Below are positions 33,136 through 44,902 of a stretch of 64,000 nucleotides of DNA, in pieces. The notes under the pieces were generated by a model. It did no database searches and had not been told where the DNA came from. It was given only the letters and a program-made list of their open reading frames with translations. Location of the stretch: positions 58,204,892-58,268,891 of the forward strand of contig NC_079208.1 in NCBI RefSeq assembly GCF_026745355.1, in the 5' to 3' direction. Each line of letters begins with the position of its first letter. Positions within the stretch are counted from its first letter, which is position 1. The DNA comes from Beta vulgaris subsp. vulgaris (taxonomy: Eukaryota > Streptophyta > Magnoliopsida > Caryophyllales > Amaranthaceae). A program made the position numbers and the translations under genes.

Positions 33136-34969
33136 ATTATCTCTAATATATAAAAAATATATCTATCAATAATATAATAATAATAATAATAATTTTTTCA
33201 TATAATATCCATACATACATATATTATAAAATTAAATTTTCTATAAAAATTATGTAAAAGCCAAAAAAGAAAATTATGCGCGATTCAGACTGAAAATCAA
33301 AATTTCAAAAAATGCGGACCAAAAAATTTTTTCGGTTTGGACCAAAAATCAAATATTCAAAAAACTTTGACCTACTTAGGACCCTAATATGTAGGTTCGC
33401 TTTTAGGCTCCAAATATCACAAACGAGTCTGTTCAATTTATTTAATGATGAAGAAACAACAGTTGAAAAGTGATATTTGAAGACACTTGAAAATATAAGA
33501 CTCTTACCACAAAGTGGAGGTACATTAATTAATGATAAAAATGGCATGTTCCGTGATAAAAATTATTTTTTTGTCTTTAGGATAAATGGTAGTTATAAAG
33601 ATGTTAATTTTTTTAGTTCAAAGACTTAACATTTATTTTGAGTATGGGTTTTGGTTAAAAATAGTTCAATCAATTTCGTAAATTGTGATGTTAGCGATTC
33701 TAAGGAAATTAGTCTTGAATACAAGTAAGTTCTTCTAGATCACCATGGTGTTGTTCCGGTAAAATGTTGTTGTTTTGATGGTAAGGTGGGTCGAAATGTG
33801 ATATTGACGGTTTTGTATATGTTGATGTTTGGGAATATATTTGAAAAGCAATATACATAGGAATCTATATGTGCCCATTTTGCAGAAGCGGCATGATTCA
33901 CCTTAATTGCCGATAAAGTTGATAATTCAATGGAGTCCGACGTTACTATTTCTTTAGGGACAAATGATTTGGGAACAAATATCATAAAGTATTTCACTAA
34001 TTGGGACGCCGTTACATCTCAGAGTTGAGGAGTAGAGAGTTGGATGGTTCGAATGTGATATAAGTAGGTTAGCAAAATTAGGGATAACCAATGTTGTCGA
34101 GGCATCTATTATCTTTAACCATATCAACATATTGCTTATGGTAAAAGATGGAAGTTATCAACATATTGCTTATGGTAAAAGATGGAAGTAGGATGGAAAG
34201 ACGTATCAAAATCCAAAATGACAATCGGAAGCAATTAGCCGATTTTGGAAAAAGTAAGTTTTGTTTTAATTGTTTGAAAGTTAATACTGTAAATTTTATT
34301 TTAACATATCTAATTTTTGTTCCTTTAATAATTGATAGTGGCTGTTTTTAAGAAAATTAAAAAGAGTCGGGGTGGGTGGAAAAGTGAAAATATTCGAGCT
34401 TTGACGAGGGAAGAATTGTTGATCGTCAATCGATATTACACAATCTCATAAGTACGGGCAGAAGCAAAGGTATTTAATTAAATTTATTTAAAATAAACTA
34501 AAGTTAAATATACAATAACCATTTTATTACTTTTTCTTAATTATATTATTTTTAGATGTTTGGAGATGTCTTGCACGTGCTTTGGACTATTTGGAGATTA
34601 AAGGAGGACATATTAGTAAGTGTATCATCGAGAACACGGACATCAATTTAATACTTCTGAACCAAATCTGTCTTTTTGCTATGATGAAAAGGTAGTTTCT
34701 GATTTAGTATTATTATTGTTAAATATGATTAATTGTTATATGGAGTATGGACTAACGTATTAGTTTTTTTTGTTCAGGCTATGTGTACCGTCTACCTGAG
34801 AAATTGTTGAGTGATCCCATTAACTTAAAGTCACGCGGCCCTATTGATGTGTAACTGACCTTTGTTTTATATATGATCAATTCTAATGTGTATTTGATCT
34901 TTGTTTGGTAGGACTTGGTATCAAAATTGTAAAAATGACAATACTTTCTTAAGTAATTGCAGGAGCTCA
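33136..34969. repeat. Unit A of a tandem repeat of unknown identity (1.83 kb)
   Basis: Starts ATTATCTCTAATATATAA and is followed directly by unit B at 34970. Units share long blocks, for example GATCACCATGGTGTTGTTCC (33739 and 35565) and GGGACAAATGATTTGGGAAC. Unit A alone has a 33-bp direct duplication at about 34126-34191 and about 130 bp (about 34310-34440) that unit B lacks. Some stretches look like decayed coding sequence with intron-like breaks (GTNDLGTNIIKYFTNWDAVT and KEISLEYNKVLLDHHGVV in the more intact unit B). Stops and frameshifts break them, and I cannot name the family. Confidence 0.8.
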
Positions 34970-36640
34970 ATTATCTCTAATATATAAAAATATAGCTATT
35001 AATAATATAATAATAATAATTTTTTATATAATATCCATACATAAAAATATTTTAAAATTAAATTTTCTATAAAAAGTATGTAAAAGCCGAAAAAGAAAAT
35101 TATTCGCGATTTAGACTGAAAATCAAAATTTCAAAAATTACGGACCAAATATTTTTTCGGTCTGGACCAAAAATCAAATATTCAAAAACTTGGACCTACT
35201 TAGGACCCTAATATAGGTTCGCTTTTAGGCTCCAAAATATCATAAACAAGTCTGTTCAATTTATTTAATGATGAAGAAACAACAGTTGAATAGAGATATT
35301 TGAAGACACTTGAAAATATAAGACTTTTACCACAAAGTGGAGGTACAATAATTAATGATAAAAATGGCATGTTCCGTGATAAAAATTATTTTTTTGTCTT
35401 TAGGATAAATGTTAGTTATAAAGATGTTGATTTTTTTAGTTCAAAGACTTAACATTTATTTTGAGTATGTGTTTTGGTTAAAAATAGTTCATCAATCAAT
35501 TTGGTAGATTGTGATGTTAGCGACTCTAAGGAAATTAGTCTTGAATACAACAAAGTTCTTCTGGATCACCATGGTGTTGTTCCGGTAAAATGTCGTTGTT
35601 TTGATGGTAAGTTGGGTCCAAATGTGATATTGACGGTTTTGTATATGTTGATGTTTGAGAATATATTTGAAAAACAATATGCATAGGAGTCTATATGTGC
35701 CCATTTTGCGGAAGCGGCATGATTCACCTTAATTGCCGATAAAGTTGCTAATTCAATGGATTCCGACTTTACTATTTCTTTAGGGACAAATGATTTGGGA
35801 ACAAATATCATAAAGTACTTCACTAATTGGGACGCCGTTACATCTCAGAGTTGAGGAGTAGAGAGTTGGATGGTTCGAATGTGATAGAAGTAGGTTAGCA
35901 AAATTAGGGATAACCAATGTTGTCGAGGCATCTATTATCTTTAACCATATCAACATATTGCTTATGGAAAAAGATGGAAGTAGGATGGAAAGACGTATCA
36001 AAATCTAAAATGACAATCGGAAGCAATTAGCCGATTTTGGAAAAAGTAAGTTTTGTTTTAATTGTTTGAAAGTTAATACTGTAAATTTTATTTTAACATA
36101 TCTAATTTTACAATCTCATAAGTACAGGCAGAAGGAAAGGTATTTAATTAAATTTATTTAAAATAAATAAAGTTAAATATACAATAACCATTTTATTACT
36201 TTTTATTAATTATATTATTTTTAGATGTTTGGAGATGTCTTGCACGTGCTTTGGACTCTTTGGAGATTAAAGGAGGGCATATTAGTAAGTGTATCATCGA
36301 GAACACGAACATTAATTTAATACTTCTGAACCAGATCTGTCTTTTTGCTATGATGGCAAAAGTAGTTTCTGATTTAGTATTATTATTGTTAAGTATGATT
36401 AATTGTTATATTGAATATGGACTAACGTATTAGTTTTTCTTTGTTCAGGCGATGTGTACCGTCTATCTGAGAAATTATTGAGGGATCCCATTAACTTATA
36501 GTCGCGGGGCCCTATTGATGTGTAACTGACCTTTGTTTTATATATGATCAATTCTAATGTGTATTTGATCTTTGTTTTGTAGGACTTGGTATCAAAATTG
36601 TAAAAATGACAATACTTTCTTAAGTAATTGCAGGAGCTCA
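34970..36640. repeat. Unit B of the same tandem repeat (1.67 kb)
   Basis: Starts again at ATTATCTCTAATATATAA after GGAGCTCA, and the same junction leads to unit C at 36641. The longest open piece on the plus strand (35474-35686) gives 70 residues including DSKEISLEYNKVLLDHHGVV. The minus frame over 35566-35823 is its shadow or vice versa. Confidence 0.8.
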
Positions 36641-37296
36641 ATTATCTCTAATATATAAATATATAGCTATTAATAATATAATAATAATAATTTTTTATAT
36701 AATATTCATACATAAAAATATTTTAAAATTAAATTTTCTATAAAAAGTATGTAAAAGCCAAAAAAGAAAATTATTCGCGATTTAGACTGAAAATCAAAAT
36801 TTCAAAAAATTCGGACCAAATATTTTTTTGGTCTGGACCAAAAATCAAATATTCAAAAAACTTGGACCTACTTAGTACCCTAATATGTAGGTTCGCTTTT
36901 AGGCTCCAAAATATCATAAACGAGTCTGTTCAATTTATTTAAGGAAAAATTCCCTAGAATAAGTCAACCTTTGGCCGGTCTTCTATAATTAAGTCTAACT
37001 TTTCGAAACTCCTAATTAAGTTTAATTTGTAACCTCATTAACTTTACTTAGGTTGCATTAAGTTTTAACCTGCAACAGTAGGTAATTGCAAGTTTTAAGG
37101 TGACGTGGCAATGACCGTTGGGATATTTTAATTAAGACCTAATTTTTTTTTTTACCATTCTTTTCTTCCTATTCTCTTCTTATCCCATATAACGCTTCTC
37201 TCTCCTCTTTCCTCTGAAAATTTACCCCATCTCTTTCATCTCTTCTTTCGTTCATTCATCCTCCATCAAAATTCACCCTTTTTTTTCTGCAGCAAG

Positions 37297-37863
37297 ATGT
37301 CAGCAAGGAAAGCTACTTCCTTTGGCTCTGGTTCGTCGTCAACCTCAAGGAGGGGAATCGTGAAGTTAAATGTAATTGTGGGAATTATGCTGTGATTAGA
37401 ACTGTGAAGAACGGCCCAAACTCAGGTTCCAAATTTTATGGGTGCCCTCTATGGCCTGTAAGTTCAATTGCATTAGGTTGTTAGTTTTTTTTAGGATTTT
37501 TTGTCAAAGTTTAAGGATTTTTCTAAGCATTGGTATGTGTTGTTATTTGTTTGGTTTTTAGGATACAAAAGTGACATGTTCAAGTTGATTGATGGTACTA
37601 ATGCAATTGAGGAACTTCAAATTCAATTGTTTGAGAAGGACACCACCATAGCAGAGATGGAGGTGGTTATGAAGTTTAATGATGATAAGATCAAGAAACT
37701 GCAAAGGAAGAAAGGGAGTTTGGAAGAAGAAGTTCGTGCATTGAGGGATGAACTAAGCCAATCTAGAGTTGACATTATGAAAGCTAAGACAGACAGGAAA
37801 AATTTACAGCTGGCCCTAATTGTTGTTTGTGTTTTGTTCATTAGTATGTACTGTGTTAAGTAG
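37297..37863 (+). pseudogene. GRF-type zinc-finger / coiled-coil / tail-anchor protein of the MULE, frame disrupted
   Basis: Starts MSARKATSFGSGSSSTSRRG. After a one-base frame change comes the GRF finger: VKCNCGNYAVIRTVKNGPNS then KFYGCPLWP, with the fourth Cys after a GT-AG intron (37458-37561, next exon DTKVTC). Another frame change precedes the coiled coil (IDGTNAIEELQIQLFEKDTT to about RVDIMKAKTD) and a C-terminal hydrophobic tail LALIVVCVLFISMYCVK. This domain order is familiar from plant proteins often annotated as At4g04775-like GRF zinc-finger proteins. The role within the element is unknown. As read, at least two single-base indels prevent a continuous product. Confidence 0.6.
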
Positions 37864-38435
37864 ACAATATCATGGGAAACATTCCTTATGATGATGATGT
37901 ATTGTATGAAATGATGATGTTATTTATGCTATGTTTGGATTGAATGATATGAGAAAATTTGAATTTTGGCTTCATTTCAATTGTTGCTAAAAATAGAGTA
38001 CATCAACAACTCAAGTTTGTGCTCAAAAAACATAGGGTAAGCAGCCAAATACATAGGGCACCTTGCCAAGTAAATGTTTTCACAAAAAGGAACAACACCA
38101 AAACACCATACATAGGGTAATTACTGTTTAGTTTCACACAAAAACACATTAATCTACTGAGTTGGATTCATAACAGAAGAAGCTTGATTTGATTGTGGAT
38201 CTTGAGTTACTCTTTCACCAATGACCTGTATTTTACAGAGGGAATAACAATGAGAATTTGAAGAGAAAAAAATGACTGAAAAGATGTGACATTATAAACT
38301 TACATGAGATATAGGATTTCCATCAGCACTAAATAAAACACCCACACCAACAGGAATCTGCACAAAAAAAAAGTTTGTTATTAGTGAGTTTATTGTTTGC
38401 TAATGACTGATCTAAAAGATTGCTAAAAAACATGT

Positions 38436-41400
38436 TCATACCTGATTTCTTCCCCTCCCCCTACCTCTCCCTCTCCCTCTTCCAGTTCCTATTGCACCCC
38501 TGCCAGCCCCTACAACACCTAAGACACCCCTGCCAGCAACTGGACCACCTAACACACCTCTGCCACCCCTGCCAGCAACTGCACCACCTAAGACACCCCT
38601 GCCAACCCCTGCAACAGCATGAACACCCCTGCCAACCACTTCACCACCAGGAGCACCCCTACCTCTTGCTCTCCCAGATCCACTTGAACTTCCCCTACCA
38701 GTTGCTTCACTTCTAGATCCCCTTCCCCCTAAAATCATCCTTCCTCCCCTGCCTAGCTGTGTTGGTTGAGCTGAAACTGAGTGATGTAGGGGTGTTGGTT
38801 GAGCACCATTGTTGGGTGTAGCAGTGCTGGTTTGGTCTCCTTCCTGGGCCTGCCCCTGGCCTTCTTAGGTGCAGGTTCAGATGGTTGTATTACACCTTTT
38901 TGTGGACAACCTCTTTTATTGTGGCCTTTGGTTTTGCACAAAGTGCATGTCATTTCCATGCCATGTCTGGATAGTGTCCCTGACCTCTTTGGATCCTCAA
39001 ATGGGTCTCTTATTCTGCTTTTTCTAGGCCTACCAGGCCCCACTTTGATGGGAGGGGGATCTATCTTCATTTCTATTCTTGGCCAATGCCTCTCTCCTTC
39101 AATTGGAGGTATTGACCCAGCATATGATTTCAAATACACTTCAGTTTTGTAGCACTCATCTACATAAGCCTCTGCTTCATGGTTAAGGAAGAATATGCAT
39201 GCCAAAGCATGGCAGCAGGGAATTCCCATCATATCCCACTTCTTGCAAGTACATGTCTTTGCATCTAAGTCCACAATCAGTTGGTCCAAATAGTATCTCA
39301 CATTAAAAATGTGTTCTGTTGATGGGAGAACATCACAGTTTGATGCCTTTGCTTTCTCTTTGTCTAATATAGACTGAATCCTAGGGCACAATCCAGAATT
39401 CTGCTTCTCCATTTCCTTTCTCTTGTTGACCAATCTTTGCATGAGTGCAACTCTTATGTCCTCCATCATGTAAATCAAATGCTTAGTCCTAGCATTGATT
39501 ATATATCCATTAAAAGTTTCAGCCATGTTATTAGTGATGGCATCACTTTTAATGGATGTGTTCATGAAGGCTCGACAAAAAACCTTTGGATTATAGGCCT
39601 TGAAAGCATGGGCAGCATCAGCATTTACCTCCTCAAGCTCAGCCATACATCATTATAGTCAGCTAGACTATATGCTTTGGCTATCTTCCAGAACATGAGT
39701 TTCATCTCATCTCCCCTAAAGTTTTTATGCCAGTGGGCAAAAACATGACGAGCACAATGTCTGTGCTCTGCCTTAGGGAGAACGATGCCACTGCATTTAG
39801 GATAGCCTGAAATATGCAAATATGTGTGTTACATAAATAATTGAGTGACCTATATATTCTGCAGTAGGTGTATATATGCATATATATGTGTGTGTATGTT
39901 CAACTAACATAATTATGTAGGTGTATATGTGTATAGATGCAAACATGAATATAGAAGAAACATATGTGAACATAACTGAATATTATGCAACAGTAGGTTA
40001 ATATTATGCAACATAAAAGTGATGCCATCACTAATAACATGGTGCTCATGATAGCAATGATAGTTGTAAGATTAAACAACAGTAGGTTAATCATCATCTA
40101 ACAAGTGTTTATTAAACAACAGTAGGAAGAAATGATAGTTCTAAGATGAAATTAATACCTGGTGCTCATCTGAAATGATAGCAATTCCAGTGCCATCTCC
40201 CAGTTGCAAACAAGTTTGTAGGTGGAGGAAAAACCACTCCCATGACAGTTGTTTTCCCCTTCAACTGCTGCCACAGCAATTGGGAACATTTGCTCATTAG
40301 CATCCCTCCCTACAGCTGCAATAATCTGACCCCCCAAGAAGGTCTTTAAGAAAGCAGCATCTACACATATCACCTTCCTGCAACCTTCCCTCCACCCTTT
40401 TTGAAGTCCTTCAAAACAGCAGAACAACCTTTGAAATACTGGAGGGTTAGCTTGTTTGGATCCATCAGTTACCAACTCCACAACTGTACCAGGGCTTGAA
40501 GACTTCAAGGCTGCCATGTACCTTCCTACCTTCAGGTAATAGTCTTGCATAGATCCATGCAACATCTTGTGTGCTGCATACTTAACTTTATATGCAAATG
40601 TTTTTGTAACCAATACCTTGTATGCCCTTTTTACAGTTTCAATGATGTCCTTGGCAGGCCAATGTGGCCTTGCCTTGAATACTTCTAACATTTCCCTAGC
40701 TACCCAAGTTGTCTTTAACTGCCTGTTTTTTTTCATGTTTCTATGGCAGTGGTGCACCCCAACTACTTTCCTGACCATGAAAGTGGCTTTGTGTGAATGC
40801 CAAGATGCATACAAGTAGAATGGACAACTTTTATCACAAGTGACTCCAACCTCCTGCCTCCTAGCTTTGTTGCTTATTGTGACAATGACATTTCTTCCTT
40901 GCATGATTGCATACTTAGCCACAGATTCTTGAAATCATCTCTTGTTGTAAACCTCTGGCCTACTTTCCATCAAACTTAGTGAAATCGGTTTCTGGACCAA
41001 CTAGCATCCCTCTTCTTGACCTCCTGCCACCCTCATTCTCATCACCACTGTCTGGGGGTGTTTCACAGTCATCCTAACTATCATAATACTCACTTTCATA
41101 CCCTGTGCCTACATCTACTCTAGGTGGATCTCTCACTGGTGGTGTTTGTGTATTTAAATTCCCCTCAGCAGCTTCTTTTTGCAATTGTTGGGCAATGTGC
41201 AACAAGTTACTTGTGCAAGTTCTCACCCTTTCTCTAGCTTGTGCAAACTCCTCATCACTATTATCAGATTCCCCAACCAAACCTTGGTCACCAGCTAAGT
41301 CTTCAACCTCATCATCATCAGCATCTAACTCTTCCTCAGTCAGTTCATCATCAAATTCATCATCACTTGCACCACTTTATCCCCAACTAGGTTTTTTTCA

Positions 41401-42202
41401 GCAATATACAGAGGGTCATCCTCATCCTCACTAGACTGACTTATCAGGTCACTGTACCTAAGAGGGCTTTCTGGTCCGGGATCAATCCATTCATAATTTT
41501 TCAGAAAATCATCTTCAATTGGTTGTTTTTGTGCAGTAAAGAAATGGTCTTTTCTTTGCCTTTAGCTTTGTGAATAGGGTTTGTTGGAGCTGCTTGTTTG
41601 CCTACATCAGTTTCTATGGAGGTGTTTTGTGTTTTTTTAAGGTTTGAATCTGTGGCTGAGGTGTCCACAAAAGGGTTGCTTTGACTTTGTGGCAGTCTGG
41701 CTTTTTGAGGAGCTGGTTTTTTCAATAGCAGGTGGTTCTATTGGGCCAATAACACAATTCAGCCTTGGCTTGACCTAGTTGGTACATCAGTTTTTGGGCC
41801 TCTTCTAGGTGTTAATTTCTGGGTCCTATTGGGTGGTGGGCTATTTGATGTCACTTTTAGCTTTGTAGGACTAGGCATTCCTACATGTTTCACATAAACA
41901 TCAAGGCTCCTGTTTTTAATAGCTAATTGACCCATTTCAAACACCCCTGCATCATTCTCAACACACCTCAATCCTTCCATCAATGTCTTACCATCAAGCT
42001 TGTAGTACACCTTATCAACTTCACTGTAATTACCAGACTTACAAGCTAATTCATGAACTCCCCAGAAACACATTTCATCTGGGTTCACCTGAAAGGTCCT
42101 ACCTTGACCCCCTAAATACACCAATTCCCCATTTTTCACAACCTGGAACTTCCCACCATGCCAATACCTCAATGTCACATTTTCAAATTGATTATTTGTC
42201 AT
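38436..42202 (-). pseudogene. MURA-like MULE transposase, multiple frameshifts
   Basis: Domains in order on the minus strand: PB1-like N-terminal domain (41759-42202, WHGGKFQVVKNGELVYLGGQ), acidic Asp/Glu spacer (about 41074-41500), DNA-binding and catalytic core (about 40159-40985, with VGQRFTTRDDFK, CVDAAFLKTFLGGQIIAAVG and IISDEHQ), an intron (39807-40158, GT-AG), the rest of the core (39625-39806, AEHRHCARHVFAHWHKNF), SWIM finger (CTCKKWDMMGIPCCH), two AT-hook-like GRPRK motifs, a CCHC knuckle (CTLCKTKGHNKRGC), then an Arg/Gly-rich tail (38436-38750). Frame changes occur near 41760, 41710, 41540, 41390, 40985, 40930, 40247, 39645 and 38755, plus a TAG at about 41076. The copy therefore cannot make a full transposase as read. 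Confidence 0.85.
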
Positions 42203-43222
42203 TGTGCCCTAAAAAATTGTATTTCAATTTCAGATGATTAACAATAAAATTTCACAAACTACAAAAAAATGAGACCACCCACACATATTTATCACAATCC
42301 GCAAACAAAATTTACACAAAACAAGCATCCCTCCCGTAATTTTCCCACATTTCACAAACCCTCAAAGAAATTATGAAAATTTTGAACTTTGCACTATAAA
42401 TCAACAATTTTTTTAACTTCCCGCAACAACAATTAAAGGATGATAAGCTACAACAATTTTTACAACTTCACTTTGTCTCTTTGAAATTATGAAAAAAAAA
42501 GGTGAAAAAAAAGCTTACCTGCATGTCGCTGGACCTTCCTGCTGAAGAGACAAATAAAGGAAGATGAATGTTGGTGTTCTTCAATTCTTTCGCATTTCAC
42601 TGGAACAGAGTAGTAGTAGAGGGAAGAAGATGATGATGAAGAGAAGTTGAAGAGAGAGAAATGAGAGAGTTCCTTCTGAAAGTGAGGAGAGAGAATTCTT
42701 TCTTTCTCTTCTTTTTTCATTTCTTTTCTCATTAAAAAAGTCAAAATGTCAACCTTATGTTTTTTTTACCAGTTAAACAGGTTAAGAGTAAAATAACCTA
42801 AGTAAAGTTAATGAGGTTACAAATTAAACTTAATTAGGAGTTTCGAAAAGTTAGACTTAATTATAGAAGACCGGCCAAAGGTTGACTTATTCTAGGGAAT
42901 TTTTCCTTTATTTAATGATGAAGAAACACTAGTTGAATAGAGATATTTGAAGACACTTGAAAATATAAGACTATTACTACAAAGGGGAGGTACACTAATT
43001 AATGATAAAAATGTCATGTTCTGTGATAAAAATTATTTTTTTGTCTTTAGGATAAATGGTAGTTATAAAGAGGTTCATTTTTTAGTTCAAAGACTTAACA
43101 TTTATTTTGAGTATGAGTTTTGCTTAAAAATAGTTCAATCAATTTGGTAGGTTGTGATGTTAGCAATGGTAAGGAAATTAGTCTTGAATACAACAAAGTT
43201 ATTCTGGATCACCATGGTGTTG

Positions 43223-43870
43223 TTCGCGTCGCCTATCGCAGCCCAGCCTGGACAAAATTCCTATTCAAATTCGTATTTTTCAAAAGTGTAATTCTTCTCA
43301 TCTCTTCTTCCTTTTGTTCATCTCTCTCTAACCTACCACATTTTTCCTCCTTACACCCTTCTCCCCTAACACCACACCACCACATCGAAAAAAAATCCTT
43401 TTTCCTCTCTTTCAATCCTCCTTTCTCTAACCCAAAATTCAGATTTTCTATCCGAAAAATTCAAACCCTAGAATTTGGGGCTTTTCATCTTATGCATCAA
43501 TTGAAGAAATTGCAGGTTGTGATTTCAATATTGGAACTTGATGAAGGATTATACAACAATAATTTCAATTACATTGTCCGCTAAAGAGGATTTGAAAGAT
43601 TTATTTTCACTTTATGGGTATAATTTTGCATTTCTTATATTTTTTCTTAAATTAATTACTCTTGCTTTTCATTAGTCTTAGCGTTGTGATAAAATATGCT
43701 TTATTTCAGCAAATTCGAGCAACACTACAGAATATAAATACCCATATCAGAAACGGGGACCGTCAACACACTTGTTTCATCGCGGATGATAACCCCTCTC
43801 CTTCACCCCCGCCTGCTCCTAATTACGGCCCCCTCCAGGGTTTCTTATGGCTAACCTAGGCCGCTTTCAG
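43223..43870 (+). other. Leader-like sequence of unclear origin
   Basis: From 43223 the sequence switches to a pyrimidine-rich, leader-like stretch (CACCACACCACCACATCG, AAACCCTAGAATTTGGGG). It contains an open frame to 43584 and an intron-like TTTCAG at about 43705. It could be an LTR or leader portion of the retroelement debris that follows, or a host 5' end. No identification. Confidence 0.3.
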
Positions 43871-43879
43871 CAGGGGATT

Positions 43880-44275
43880 CCGATATCACTATTCAGATCG
43901 ATGGCTACTGGATTGCAAAGACCGGGAAGGGGGCGCAGCGTGGGTAGTCAAACGTCAACAACAAAGTCTCTATAGGCGGGTATTTTTCTTTATGCATCAT
44001 CTGCCCTCCAGACAGAGACAGTGGCGTGTCTACAAGCGACCAAATGGGTTCGATCAACGTCCTTCTCGCAAGTCCTAATTCTCACAGATTCTGTGTTGTT
44101 AGTCAGGTTCTTGGTTTCCCAAAGAAACACAGACATTACAATCGGTCACACATTGTCAGAAATTCGGGAGGAGGCTACTCCAGTCCCTTGGTGCCGCATG
44201 ATGAAGGTAAGCAGATACCAAGTACAACAAGCACATACCATAGCAGGGACCTGTCGACGGAATGGTTTTACTTTA
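43880..44275 (+). pseudogene. RNase-H-like (RVT_3) remnant
   Basis: Frames in sequence give DGYWIAKTGK, GAAWVVKRQQQ, then ASSALQTETVACLQATKWVR, LTDSVLLVRFL, ITIGHTLSEIREEA and a final QQAHTIAGTCRR. These are the ordered motifs of plant RNase-H-like domains (D...E...D...H). At least two frame changes separate the pieces. Confidence 0.55.
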
Positions 44276-44411
44276 ATTTAGGTTGTTTTGTACGTTTAAT
44301 AGATATCAAAAAAAAAGTGTGGTTTATATTGTTGTTGATATGGAGTGGATCTTTAATTGTATTTGTTGATGAATTGAGTGGTTAAAATGTTAAATTGATC
44401 TCACTTGGGAA

Positions 44412-44900
44412 TTGGTGGTTGTGTTGTTTTTTGTGGAGGGAATTAGTAGTGATGTCCACAATAAAATTAAAAGAAAGGGTAATGGTACTAGTAGTTCAAG
44501 GAATGTGCCTCGAATCAATTCTTTGGGATTGAAAAATCTTAGCAATGATGCAAAACGTCGATGGGATAGATTGACTAGAAAAAGATCGACATATTCAAGA
44601 AACCAAATTTGTGTGTCGGTCCACCTTGAATGAGTTGGGTTTATTGAACCCCGTTCAACAATTGATGGACAAAGTTGGTATATATGGTTTCATTCAGAAA
44701 AAAGCTCACCCTTATGAGCGTTATACACTTGAGTTTCTTTCCACACTGGAGAAGGGAGAGGACGAACATGGCCCATTTATCACCTTCAATGAGAGTGTCC
44801 AAATAAACTCTTGGTTTCCTACGAGGATCACCAAGTCTTGCTTGCTTCACTTGAGCAGGACAAGGAGCGTGCCTCCTTGGACAACGTGGCTGCTGCTTAT
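44412..44900 (+). pseudogene. Athila-type ORF1 (gag-like) remnant
   Basis: NELGLLNPVQQLMDKVGIYG followed by HPYERYTLEFLSTLEKGEDE resembles the ORF1 protein of Athila Ty3/gypsy elements. A preceding basic region (RNVPRINSLGLKNLSNDAKR) is in a different frame. Family assignment is from memory of motif shape. Confidence 0.45.
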
Positions 44901-44902
44901 TT

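Larger units (their letters stand above)
36943..42906. mobile_element. Long Mutator-like element (5.96 kb), perfect 112-bp TIRs, 9-bp TSD
   Basis: The target duplication TTTATTTAA is present at 36934-36942 and 42907-42915. The TIRs at 36943-37054 and 42795-42906 are identical over 112 bp as far as I can read, starting GGAAAAATTCCCTAGAATAA. Inside are a GRF-zinc-finger gene (+) next to the left TIR and a MURA-like transposase (-) next to the right TIR, convergently arranged. Units A and B of the surrounding tandem repeat provide the unoccupied target site. Perfect TIRs imply recent insertion, yet both genes are frameshifted. Confidence 0.92.
36641..43222. repeat. Unit C of the tandem repeat, split by a MULE and truncated
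   Basis: Unit C occupies 36641-36942 and resumes at 42907/42916 after the MULE. It stops at about 43222 inside the CACCATGGTGTTGTTC block, where unrelated retroelement debris begins. The empty-site sequence is visible in units A and B (TTCAATTTATTTAATGATG). Confidence 0.8.

Noticed and set aside
33740..33997. 85-codon minus-strand frame in tandem unit A (also 35566-35823 in unit B)
   Set aside because: Both strands show equally good frames here, no family is recognised, and the frame lacks any start or splice context. Treated as part of the repeat.
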